From Halomonas citrativorans (GTDB lineage: Bacteria; Pseudomonadota; Gammaproteobacteria; Pseudomonadales; Halomonadaceae), in contig NZ_FUKM01000057.1 of assembly GCF_900163645.1 (NCBI RefSeq), positions 62,001-126,000 of the forward strand: a stretch of DNA of 64,000 nt, written 5' to 3'. The position numbers and the translations under genes are program-made. The notes below the pieces were generated by a model, which was not told where the DNA came from, did not search any database, and was given only the letters and a program-made list of their open reading frames with translations. The first letter of the stretch is position 1. Each line of letters opens with the position of its first letter. Positions 35,588 to 43,614 of the stretch are shown here, piece after piece.

Positions 35588-36384
35588 GCAATCAACGTTT
35601 CGCGAGTGCGCGTTTTCAAGATCGAATAATGGTGATCACCGGAGCTGCTCAAGGGATTGGGCTACGAGTTGCCGAGCGCGCAGCCGCTGAAGGCGCGCGT
35701 TTGGTACTGATAGATCGCGCTGACGCTATCCACGAAGTTGTCGCTGAAATTAGCAAGCAAGGAAGCGAAGCGATTGCGGTACAGGCTGACTTGGAAACGT
35801 GGCGAGGCGCTGAGCAAGCGATGCATACGGCGCTCGCTCACTTTGGCCGTATCGATATTCTGGTGAACAACGTAGGCGGAGCGATTAACTTCAAGCCATT
35901 TACCGAGTTTACCGAAACGCAGATTACAGCGGAGATCAACCGCTCGTTGATGCCCTCGCTTTGGTGCTGTCGAGCAGTGCTGCCAGCCATGGTAGCTCAA
36001 GGGCAAGGTGTGATCGTCAATGTTTCTTCAGCGGCAACCCGGGGTATTCATCGTATTCCTTATTCGACAGCGAAGGGCGGTATTAATGCATTAACCGCGT
36101 CGCTAGCATTTGAGTATGCCGAGCACGGTATTCGTATTGTTGCAACGGCACCTGGTGGCACAGAAGCACCGCCAAGGCGTATTTCGCGTGGAACGCCAGA
36201 GCCAACGAACGAGACGGAAAAAGAATGGTTTCAAGCCCATATTGATCAGACGAAGCAGAGCTGCTTAATGGGACGTTATGGCACGCTGGATGAAATGGTC
36301 GCTCCTATTCTATTCCTTGCGTCCGATGAGGCCAGTTATATCACCGGCAGCGTGCTTCCTGTCGCAGGCGGTGACCTCGGCTAA
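35584..36384 (+). CDS. benD: benzoate diol dehydrogenase
   Basis: Short-chain dehydrogenase (266 aa) that oxidises the benzoate cis-diol to catechol and CO2. It starts MSNQRFASARFQDRIMVITGAAQGIG with the glycine-rich motif near residue 20, then NNVGGA, the Ser in NVSSAA, and YSTAKGG as the Tyr-x3-Lys motif. It overlaps benC by four bases and completes benABCD. Confidence 0.93.
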   Translation: MSNQRFASARFQDRIMVITGAAQGIGLRVAERAAAEGARLVLIDRADAIHEVVAEISKQGSEAIAVQADLETWRGAEQAMHTALAHFGRIDILVNNVGGAINFKPFTEFTETQITAEINRSLMPSLWCCRAVLPAMVAQGQGVIVNVSSAATRGIHRIPYSTAKGGINALTASLAFEYAEHGIRIVATAPGGTEAPPRRISRGTPEPTNETEKEWFQAHIDQTKQSCLMGRYGTLDEMVAPILFLASDEASYITGSVLPVAGGDLG

Positions 36385-36456
36385 CGAGTCGATTAAAAAT
36401 AAATCTGTATAAGTGTTAACAATAACTCTAAGCACAATAATCCCCTGGAGCACACC

Positions 36457-37701
36457 GTGAAACATATCGAGAAGGGCGTCAGCTTAAGGCATGCGCCCCG
36501 TGATTTTCTGCGCGATCTCAATGCCGACAATGCCAGTACGGGGTTGGTAGCGGGTATATTGGGGCTCGGCGTCGGCGTCGTTCACATCAGTGCGGGCACA
36601 TCGGCAGGCCTCGACCCCTCCTTCATCATGATCTGGGTTATCAGCTACTTGATGATCAATGGCCTGTTTGGACTTTTCATGCCCGCTTACTACCGTTTGC
36701 CGCTGCCCATGGCTAACTCCATTCCCGGGGCATTGATGTTTGCCGCGGTTATTCCGGTAATTGGCTTGGAAGCTGCCTTGGGCGCTAGCTTTATTGCTGG
36801 GGCTATCACGCTGGTTGCCGGTGTGACGGGGATAATGGGGATCGTCATGCGCTTGATACCGATGCCGATAGTGATGGGCATGGTGGGTGGGATGCTGCTT
36901 AGTTTCGGTCTCAATATGGTCAAGCCGCTTGAAAGTGCCATTGTACCAGCGTCGATCATGATACTGGCTTTCTTTATCTCTTCTCGGCTCTTTCGCAAGA
37001 TTCCTCCATTGATCATTTCGATGGTGGCTGGTCTTGTCTATCTAACCGTGACAGGCGTTGATTTATCCGGCATCGACGCCACTATTCGATTCCCTGAGTT
37101 CATCATGCCTGCGTTTACGTTGGAAGCTTTCCTAACGTATGGCTTACCACTTGCTATCATCCTGATTGGAATGGAGACCCCAGCGGGAGTCGGTTTGATA
37201 AAGGGGATGGGCTATAAAGATGCGCCAGCGAATGCGATTACCGCTGTAGGGGGCTTAGGTACCATGGTGTCGTCATTCTTTAATCTGCATAGCACCTGCA
37301 TTGCGGCGCCCATGACCGGCGTATGCGCTTCTCCAGAAGCGGGAGCCCCCGATAAACGTTGGGTTGCTGCCGTGATAGCAGGAGCTATTTTCGTAATTGC
37401 CGCGCCATTCTACGGTTACGTGGTCAGCTTACTGGAGGCTACGCCGCGCTATTTCATCGCCATTATTGCGGGATTGGCGCTAATGCGCGTGATTACTTCC
37501 TCGATGGCCATCGCCTTTTCTGGCAGAAAGCATGAAATAGGCGCGTTGTTCGCCTTTCTGATCGCCGCTTCCGGTATTCAGATTCTTGGCATTGGCGCCA
37601 CGTTTTGGGCGTTAGTGCTGGGTGTCGTTGTTTCGGCAATCGTCGAAACCAAAGACTTTGACGTCATTTTTACTCGTGGATCAGCTGACCTCTCGCCTTG
37701 A
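36457..37701 (+). CDS. benzoate transporter, BenE family (copy 1)
   Basis: Inner-membrane permease of the BenE benzoate:proton symporter family, 414 aa, about 12 helices. Blocks include LRDLNADNASTGLVAGILGLGVGVVHISAGTSAG, LPMANSIPGALMFA and the SFFNLHSTCIAAPMTGVCASPEAG segment near residue 275, where BenE proteins have a conserved acidic-glycine stretch. The start is a GTG at 36457 after CTGGAG. It lies 72 bases after benD and is followed by a second BenE-family gene; the two products are clearly diverged, so they may prefer different aromatic acids. Confidence 0.88.
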   Translation: MKHIEKGVSLRHAPRDFLRDLNADNASTGLVAGILGLGVGVVHISAGTSAGLDPSFIMIWVISYLMINGLFGLFMPAYYRLPLPMANSIPGALMFAAVIPVIGLEAALGASFIAGAITLVAGVTGIMGIVMRLIPMPIVMGMVGGMLLSFGLNMVKPLESAIVPASIMILAFFISSRLFRKIPPLIISMVAGLVYLTVTGVDLSGIDATIRFPEFIMPAFTLEAFLTYGLPLAIILIGMETPAGVGLIKGMGYKDAPANAITAVGGLGTMVSSFFNLHSTCIAAPMTGVCASPEAGAPDKRWVAAVIAGAIFVIAAPFYGYVVSLLEATPRYFIAIIAGLALMRVITSSMAIAFSGRKHEIGALFAFLIAASGIQILGIGATFWALVLGVVVSAIVETKDFDVIFTRGSADLSP

Positions 37702-37725
37702 AACTCACCTCGGCGTTGCTTGATA

Positions 37726-37757
37726 CGGCCCCAGCAAGCAGATGCTTGCCGGGGCCG
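37726..37757 (+). terminator. strong hairpin between the two benE-family genes
   Basis: CGGCCCC-A-GCAAGCA (37726-37740) pairs with TGCTTGC-C-GGGGCCG (37743-37757) around a GA loop, 14 of 15 pairs. A T-rich run is weak (TTGGTTG). It probably ends or attenuates the long cat-ben transcript before the second benE. Confidence 0.6.
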
Positions 37758-37797
37758 TTGGTTGCTCGTTAAATACTGACACGGGGAAGTGTGTTGC

Positions 37798-38994
37798 ATG
37801 CAATTTCATAAGCAATTGCAAAAGGATTTGTCGATCCCAGCCATCACTGCTGGTTTTGTGGCGGTGCTAATTTCTTACTCCGGGCCCTTGGCCATTTTTT
37901 TCCAAGCGGCTCAGAGTGCCGAAATATCCAGTGCCATGATGACGTCCTGGGTGTGGGCTATCTCTATCGGCGCAGCTATCTCGGGTATCTTTTTAAGCCT
38001 ATGGTTAAAAGTGCCGGTGGTGACCGCCTGGTCGGCGCCAGGGACTGCGCTGTTGGTAACGCTGTTCCCGGGGTTGACGCTCAATGAAGCGGTGGGCGCC
38101 TACCTAACAGCCGCTGTGATCATTTTTCTGATCGGCGTTACAGGCACTTTTGACCGCATTATCCGAATGATACCGCCAGGCATCGCCAGCGCGATGATGG
38201 CAGGCATTCTGTTCCAATTCGGGGTGGGCGTCTTCGTCTCTTTAGAGAGTGTGCCGGCGCTGGCTATTGGTATGATTATCGCTTATTTGCTCTTTAAGCG
38301 ACTTACTCCGCGCTATAGCTTGGTACTGCTATTAATCGCTGGTATCACGTTAGCCGTCTTGCTGGAGGGCGCGAGCCTGGAGGGAGTGGCACTCCAGCTT
38401 GCCGAGCCCCAGCTTATTCGCCCCGAGTGGTCTTGGAATGCGACCCTGAGCTTGGCCATTCCCTTGGTACTGGTGAGCTTGACGGGACAGTTCCTACCCG
38501 GCATGGCGATTCTACGCGCCTCTGGGTATTCGACCCCGGCCAGACCAATCGTTATCGTGGCTAGCGCAACGTCCTTTTTCACCGCTTTTTTTGGCGGTAT
38601 CACCACGGTAATCGCAGCGATTACCGCGGCAATCTGTACCAGTAAGGAAGCTCACGAAGATCCTGCTAAGCGCTATGTTGCCGGGGTGGCAAACGGGGTT
38701 TTCTACCTGTTTGGTGCTATTTTTGCAGGCACTATTGTAGCGCTATTTACGTCGTTGCCAGGGGAGTTTGTGGCGGTACTCGCAGGCCTTGCACTGCTTG
38801 GCGCGATTAGTAGCAATATCAGTGCGTTTGCGGCCGAAAAGAGCCACTTGGAAGCCTCTGTCATTACGTTTATTGCCACCGCCTCTGGCATTAGTTTTCT
38901 AGGCTTAGGCTCCGCCTTCTGGGGAGTGGTCGTTGGGGCGCTTGCCTATAACCTGCTGCATCGACGTTTTAACTCGCTTAACCATAAAACCTAA
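37798..38994 (+). CDS. benE: benzoate transporter, BenE family (copy 2)
   Basis: 398 aa BenE-type permease. It starts MQFHKQLQKDLSIPAITAGFVAVLISYSGPLAIFFQAA, close to the N-terminus of benzoate transporter BenE, with SAPGTALLVTL and FFGGITTVIAAITAAICTSKEAHEDP later. The ATG at 37798 has GGGGAAG 8 bases upstream; an upstream codon at 37789 has a worse context. It lies downstream of the strong hairpin, so its expression may be separate from copy 1. I give this one the benE symbol because its N-terminus is the more BenE-like. Confidence 0.88.
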   Translation: MQFHKQLQKDLSIPAITAGFVAVLISYSGPLAIFFQAAQSAEISSAMMTSWVWAISIGAAISGIFLSLWLKVPVVTAWSAPGTALLVTLFPGLTLNEAVGAYLTAAVIIFLIGVTGTFDRIIRMIPPGIASAMMAGILFQFGVGVFVSLESVPALAIGMIIAYLLFKRLTPRYSLVLLLIAGITLAVLLEGASLEGVALQLAEPQLIRPEWSWNATLSLAIPLVLVSLTGQFLPGMAILRASGYSTPARPIVIVASATSFFTAFFGGITTVIAAITAAICTSKEAHEDPAKRYVAGVANGVFYLFGAIFAGTIVALFTSLPGEFVAVLAGLALLGAISSNISAFAAEKSHLEASVITFIATASGISFLGLGSAFWGVVVGALAYNLLHRRFNSLNHKT

Positions 38995-39032
38995 TAACAG
39001 TGATACTGCTTACGCGGTAGTGGAGTGGGACC

Positions 39033-39268
39033 ATGGAAAAGATCGTTGTGGCGGTTGATGATAGTGAAAGTGCTTTGCATGCCCTGGCATTTGGGCAAAT
39101 ATTTGCGGCCCAGCGGACTCTATCGTCAGCTATTTGGCAAGTCGTCATAATACGATGCTTGCCATGACAACCCATGGACGTAGTGGTCTTTCGCAAGTAG
39201 TGGCTGGCAGCGTTAGTCACGAAGTGCTGCACGAAGCGGCTTGTCCGGTCGCCATACTGCGCCCATAA
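39033..39268 (+). pseudogene. universal stress protein (UspA) remnant
   Basis: The frame starting at 39033 reads MEKIVVAVDDSESALHALAFG, a UspA N-terminus, and stops about 43 codons later. From about 39127 another frame gives SRHNTMLAMTTHGRSGLSQVVAGSVSHEVLHEAACPVAILRP and then a stop at 39266-39268, the UspA C-terminus with the THGRSG nucleotide-binding motif. About 60-70 residues between the two halves are missing. The gene is therefore inactivated by an internal deletion that shifts the frame. It ends 10 bases before the convergent LysR gene. Confidence 0.8.
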
Positions 39269-39277
39269 AGGGTGGTG

Positions 39278-40180
39278 CTATGGGTAACGGCCAGAACGGC
39301 GATTTTCCACGAGCACCTCTAAGATAGCGTTGGCTTCCTGCATTAGAGGCGAGGGGTTTTCTCCTCGCCGACGACTGCAGATAACGGGGGAGGTTATGGT
39401 CTTGTCTGCCAATGCTACATAGGTAATACCGTCACGTTGAACGCGTTTTACTTGCTCTGGGACCAATGTAATGCCTATACCGGAGGCGACAAGGCTAAGC
39501 GCTGTCTGTACTTCGTTCGCCTCCTGTACCACCTCAACCTTTAAACCTTGGCGTCGGAAAATACCTAGTATCATATCCGCAAGACTGGGACGTGGTTTTG
39601 CAGGGAAGACAATGAGGGGATAGCGAGCCAGCTCCTCGCAGGTCGGGGTCGTACCCTCGAGTGGATGGCCGCTCGAGAGGGCAGCAATCAACGGTTCATC
39701 GAAGAGAATATCCTGCTCTACGTCTGGATCATCAATGCGAATGCGTCCGAATCCCATATCGATGCGGCCTGCTTTGAGTGCTTGAATTTGTTGTACTGTT
39801 GTGAGTTCTGCCAGTGTAAGTTCAATATTCTCAATGCGGCGTAAGTCACGGACTAATGTCGGAAGCTGTCCATAAAAAACAGATGGCACAAAACCAATAC
39901 CGAATAGCGCACGCTTGCTGCGCGCCATATGTCGCGTGGCATCGATGGTAACTTCCACTTTTTCTAATATCTGCAAAGCGTGCTGCTGAAAAAATACACC
40001 AGAAGGCGTTAGGCGTAAGCCTCTTGAGCTTCGCTCAAACAATTCGGCACCCACTTCCTGCTCTAGTTGCTTAATTTGGCGCGATAGAGGCGGTTGCGAC
40101 ATGTGCAATCTTTCAGCAGCACAGGTGAAATTAAGCTCTTCGGCCACAATGCAAAAGTATCTAAGGTGGCGTAGCTCCAT
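39278..40180 (-). CDS. LysR family regulator, BenM/CatM type
   Basis: 300 aa LysR regulator starting MELRHLRYFCIVAEELNFTCAAERLHMSQPPLSRQIKQLEQEVGAELFERSSRGLRLTP, the BenM/CatM/CatR-type N-terminus. The effector domain has FGIGFVPSVFYGQLPTLV, GRIDMGFGRIRIDDP and the later VASGIGITLVPE. GGAGG lies before the ATG at 40180. BenM and CatM activate benABCDE and catBCA with muconate (and benzoate), and a perfect ATAC-N7-GTAT site lies 115 bases upstream of this gene and also before catB, so it is the likely regulator of the cat-ben operon and probably of itself. Confidence 0.9.
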   Translation of the reverse strand: MELRHLRYFCIVAEELNFTCAAERLHMSQPPLSRQIKQLEQEVGAELFERSSRGLRLTPSGVFFQQHALQILEKVEVTIDATRHMARSKRALFGIGFVPSVFYGQLPTLVRDLRRIENIELTLAELTTVQQIQALKAGRIDMGFGRIRIDDPDVEQDILFDEPLIAALSSGHPLEGTTPTCEELARYPLIVFPAKPRPSLADMILGIFRRQGLKVEVVQEANEVQTALSLVASGIGITLVPEQVKRVQRDGITYVALADKTITSPVICSRRRGENPSPLMQEANAILEVLVENRRSGRYP

Positions 40181-40294
40181 GATGCCTCCAAGGTATAAGC
40201 GACAACTTAACATTACCTTTATGAACTTAGCTGTTGCCAAGCCAGCAACTGGGGCATTTTTCAGCCAATCGTTTAGGCATTGTAATAAAGTCGT

Positions 40295-40309
40295 ATACCC
40301 TACCAGTAT
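40295..40309. promoter_or_regulatory. BenM/CatM-type operator upstream of the regulator gene
   Basis: Perfect ATAC-N7-GTAT (ATACCCTACCAGTAT), 115 bases upstream of the LysR start. Consistent with autoregulation of BenM/CatM-type activators. Confidence 0.7.
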
Positions 40310-40444
40310 TCAAACGATGAGCTGGCTACGACTTTAGTCAAGGTAAAGACAACGCTTATAGGCAGGTTGGTCTTGAGAAGGGGAGCCGAGAGAGAACCGG
40401 GGATATTAGGCGCTAGACGTGAAGCTCAATGCTGACGCCTAAAA

Positions 40445-40472
40445 GCCACAATGCGACTTAGCACATTGTGGC
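40445..40472 (-). terminator. hairpin after sdaA
   Basis: GCCACAATG (40445-40453) and CATTGTGGC (40464-40472) form a perfect 9-bp stem with a 10-base loop. On the minus strand it is followed by TTTTA, a short U-run. Confidence 0.55.
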
Positions 40473-40496
40473 GTGTAACGTGGCTAAAGCGCTGCG

Positions 40497-41879
40497 CTAA
40501 CACTCAATCGCATTAACCGCTAACCCACCCTTGGACGTTTCCTTGTACTTGTCCAACATGTCTTTGCCGGTATCACGCATGGTGCGGATAACTTTATCTA
40601 ACGAGATAAAGTGAGTGCCGTCGCCGCGCAGGGCCATTTGGGCGGCGTTGATCGCCTTGACGGTGGCAATCGCGTTGCGCTCGATGCAGGGCACCTGAAC
40701 CAGCCCGCCTACTGGGTCGCAGGTCAAACCGAGGTTGTGCTCAAGACCTATTTCAGCCGCGTTTTCGACCTGCTCAGGCGTAGCGCCCATCACCTCGGCC
40801 AAGCCAGCGGCGGCCATGGCGCACGCTGAGCCCACCTCGCCCTGGCAGCCCACTTCGGCGCCGGATATGGACGCATTTTTCTTGCACAAAATACCGATGG
40901 CACCGGCGGCAAGCAGGAAGTCCACCACATTGCGGTCATTGGCACCCGCCTGGAACTTCATGTAGTAGTGCAGCACGGCGGGAATAATACCTGCTGCCCC
41001 GTTGGTTGGGGCCGTCACCATGCGTCCCCCCGCAGCGTTCTCTTCGTTCACCGCCAGTGCAAAGATGTTGACCCACTCCATGGCGGAAAAGGTTGTGGCG
41101 ATCAGGCAGTCGTTCTGCTCGGCCGCCTGCAAGCGCTGATGCAGCTGCCTTGCCCGGCGTTTGACGTTAAGCCCACCGGGTAGAATGCCTTCGTGGGTTA
41201 GGCCGTTATCGATGCACTCGCACATGACCTGCCAGATGCGCCACAGCTCGTCTCTTACTTCCTGCTCGCCGCGCCAGGTTTTCTCGTTCTCCATCATCAG
41301 GCGGCTGATGCTCATGCCTTCACGCTTACAGATGGCGAGTAGTTCTTCGGCGGAGTTAAAGTCGAAGGGGATCTTGGCGGTGTCCATGTCTTCAAGCTTG
41401 GCATCGACCTGGTTTTGGTCAACCACAAAACCGCCGCCTACCGAGTAGTACGTGTTGGCGGTCAGCAGGCTGCCATCTTCGGCAAAGGCGCAAAGTTTCA
41501 TGGCGTTCGGGTGATGGGGCAGGCTCTCTTCATGAAAGATAATGTCCTGGTCCCATTCAAACGTAACATCTTTCTGGCGCCCCAGCGATAGGCTACGCGT
41601 CTCTTTCAACGCCGCAATCGTGGTGTTGATAATCGATGGGTCGATGGTGTCCGGGCGTTCGCCCAGCAAACCCATGATAATGGCATGGTCGGTTCCATGG
41701 CCGATGCCCGTGGCGGAAAGCGAGCCATACAGATGCACTTCCAGGCGGCTCACCTGGTCGAGCAATTGGCTATCGCGCAGAACGGCCGCAAACTTGAAGG
41801 CGGCCATCATGGGGCCGACCGTGTGTGAGCTGGAGGGGCCGACGCCAATTTTGAAAAGGTCGAAGACACTAATAGGCAT
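40497..41879 (-). CDS. sdaA: L-serine ammonia-lyase
   Basis: Iron-sulfur enzyme deaminating L-serine to pyruvate. Single-polypeptide type of 460 aa, with the N-terminal regulatory-type domain ([21 protein letters not shown]) and the catalytic part ([53 protein letters not shown], and a later [18 protein letters not shown]) holding the cluster cysteines. It ends the chain glycine betaine to glycine to serine to pyruvate that the neighbouring sox and glyA genes perform. AGAGG lies 8 bases before the ATG. Confidence 0.95.
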   Translation of the reverse strand: MPISVFDLFKIGVGPSSSHTVGPMMAAFKFAAVLRDSQLLDQVSRLEVHLYGSLSATGIGHGTDHAIIMGLLGERPDTIDPSIINTTIAALKETRSLSLGRQKDVTFEWDQDIIFHEESLPHHPNAMKLCAFAEDGSLLTANTYYSVGGGFVVDQNQVDAKLEDMDTAKIPFDFNSAEELLAICKREGMSISRLMMENEKTWRGEQEVRDELWRIWQVMCECIDNGLTHEGILPGGLNVKRRARQLHQRLQAAEQNDCLIATTFSAMEWVNIFALAVNEENAAGGRMVTAPTNGAAGIIPAVLHYYMKFQAGANDRNVVDFLLAAGAIGILCKKNASISGAEVGCQGEVGSACAMAAAGLAEVMGATPEQVENAAEIGLEHNLGLTCDPVGGLVQVPCIERNAIATVKAINAAQMALRGDGTHFISLDKVIRTMRDTGKDMLDKYKETSKGGLAVNAIEC

Positions 41880-42033
41880 GGAAGACCTCTGAATGGGAAA
41901 TAAAAAGTCGGCTCACCCAACGTTGGACAGGGGAATCGCGAATTAATGCCGCGTAACCTTGTCCTGTCGTCGATCAATGAGCAGACTTGATGATTGTTCT
42001 GTGGGTGCAAGGCATAGCGTCAAGCAAGCGCGG

Positions 42034-42900
42034 CTAGTTGCCAAATACCACCGTGCGCCCATTGTGCAGAAAGACTCGCCGCTCAAGGTGATAGCCGATG
42101 GCGCGGGCGAGCGTCAGACACTCTATATCGCGCCCTTTGGCGACCAGGTCCTCAGGGTAGTGTGCATGATCAACTGGCTCCACCCCTTGAGCAATAATCG
42201 GCCCCTCGTCGAGGTCGTTATTGATGTAGTGCGCCGTAGCGCCTACCAGCTTAACGCCTTTTTCGTAGGCCTGGTGGTAGGGCTTGGCACCTTTGAAACC
42301 CGGTAGTAGTGAGTGGTGAATGTTGATGGCACGCCCGCTCAAAAGCTCGCACATGCTCGGTGACAATACCTGCATGTAGCGCGCCAGAATTACCAGCTCC
42401 GCCCCGGTATTCTCAATAATATCGAGTACCTGGGACTCCTGCTCGGTCTTGGTCTCGGGCGTAATAGGCAGATGATAGTAAGGCAGATCATGCCAGCTCG
42501 CTAAGGGCTCAAGGTCCGGGTGATTGGAGATAATCGCCTTGATATCCAGTGGCAACTGCCCGGTACGGTAGCGGTAGAGCAGGTCGTTTAGGCAGTGATC
42601 TGCCTTGGATACCAGAATGACTGCACCCGTGCGCTTGGCCGGAGGGGTCAGTTCAAACGTCATGTCGAAATCGGTGGCGCGCGGCAGAAAATTCTCCTGA
42701 AACGCCTGCTCGTCAAACGCTTCTCGCTCGGGACGAAACTCCGCTCGAATAAAAAAGCGTTCACCCAGCCGATCATCAAATGAGCTCAGTTCGGTGATAT
42801 AGCAGTGCTGCTCTTTTAAAAAGCGGGTCACCACATCGACCGTGCCCAGAATGCTGGGGCATTGGGCGGCAAGTATCCAGGTATCCGTCATTCGGCTCAT
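42034..42900 (-). CDS. purU: formyltetrahydrofolate deformylase
   Basis: Hydrolyses 10-formyl-THF to formate and THF, restoring free THF. N-terminal ACT-like domain (DTWILAAQCPSILGTVDVVTRFLKEQHCYI), then a formyltransferase fold with SKADHCLNDLLYRYRTG, LARYMQVLSP, the NIHHSLLPGFKGAKPYHQAYEKGVK motif with the catalytic Asn-His, and ATAHYINNDLDEGPII. Length 288 aa. It lies downstream of soxG in the sarcosine operon, where it would drain one-carbon units released from methyl groups. The start may be 42900 or 42891. Confidence 0.93.
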   Translation of the reverse strand: MSRMTDTWILAAQCPSILGTVDVVTRFLKEQHCYITELSSFDDRLGERFFIRAEFRPEREAFDEQAFQENFLPRATDFDMTFELTPPAKRTGAVILVSKADHCLNDLLYRYRTGQLPLDIKAIISNHPDLEPLASWHDLPYYHLPITPETKTEQESQVLDIIENTGAELVILARYMQVLSPSMCELLSGRAINIHHSLLPGFKGAKPYHQAYEKGVKLVGATAHYINNDLDEGPIIAQGVEPVDHAHYPEDLVAKGRDIECLTLARAIGYHLERRVFLHNGRTVVFGN

Positions 42901-42966
42901 GGCGCTTCTCTTTCATCAGCTTGATCAGCAGTCAGGGCAGGCCGGTGGTGCCGACCTGCCGGCTTA

Positions 42967-43614
42967 TTATTGTGTGTCGATACCATATTCCGCCGAGGCG
43001 TCGAGCAGCCAACGGTAGCAGTAGTCGGCAAAGCTGCGGCGCACCACCAATTCCCAGTGTGTTTCGGAAGGGCGGCGCAAAACCACGGTGGCCTTGGCAA
43101 ACATGGTGGTTACCCCCTTGCCCACGGTAAATGTGCTGGGATGTACGTCATAGGAGATCGACTTCATCAGCACCTCGCGGGCATTGTCGCCGCTAAGCGT
43201 TAGCACTGTCTGGCCGCCGCTTGCATTGACGATGCTCACGTGGGCATCGCCCAAGGCCTGGCGCAGTGCACTTTCTAGCGCGCACTCTTCGCCGCCTGGC
43301 ACAATCACTAGCCATTCGTCGGGCGAGAGCCACTGGATAGTGCGCTCGCCGCTATCGTCGTGTTCCAGAGCATTGGGCTTGGCCGGTAGGCTCATGCCAA
43401 GCGTGGCGCGAACCGCTTCATCAAGCACGATGGCCCCGCCGCGCAGCACCAGGTGGCCCAGCAGTGCTTTTTCACGCAGGACAACGCCTGCCTGACCGTT
43501 AGTGCGGGGCACCGGGTGCTGCTGGTAGCTCCACGCCAGAGGAGATTCGACCTGCGGATTGCCGTCGGGCACGGTGTTGAACTCGCAAACGTTAGGTACA
43601 CTCGCGTTAGACAT
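42967..43614 (-). CDS. soxG: sarcosine oxidase subunit gamma
   Basis: 215 aa small subunit of heterotetrameric sarcosine oxidase, with a GcvT-like fold: ESPLAWSYQQHPVPR near the start, then GLSLPAKPN-type segment, the WLSPDEWLVI box and the later YDVHPSTFTVGKGVTTMFAKATVVLRR. It overlaps the soxA end by 8 bases. Its role is structural or in subunit assembly, and it has no cofactor motif. Divergent members make residue-level claims unwise. Confidence 0.9.
   Translation of the reverse strand: MSNASVPNVCEFNTVPDGNPQVESPLAWSYQQHPVPRTNGQAGVVLREKALLGHLVLRGGAIVLDEAVRATLGMSLPAKPNALEHDDSGERTIQWLSPDEWLVIVPGGEECALESALRQALGDAHVSIVNASGGQTVLTLSGDNAREVLMKSISYDVHPSTFTVGKGVTTMFAKATVVLRRPSETHWELVVRRSFADYCYRWLLDASAEYGIDTQ

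Larger units (their letters stand above)
40181..40496. other. intergenic region between regulator and sdaA
   Basis: A 316-base gap with no coding sequence. It holds the BenM-type operator and promoter of the LysR gene (right-hand side of the regulator) and the hairpin at 40445-40472 after sdaA. Nothing else could be recognised. Confidence 0.7.
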
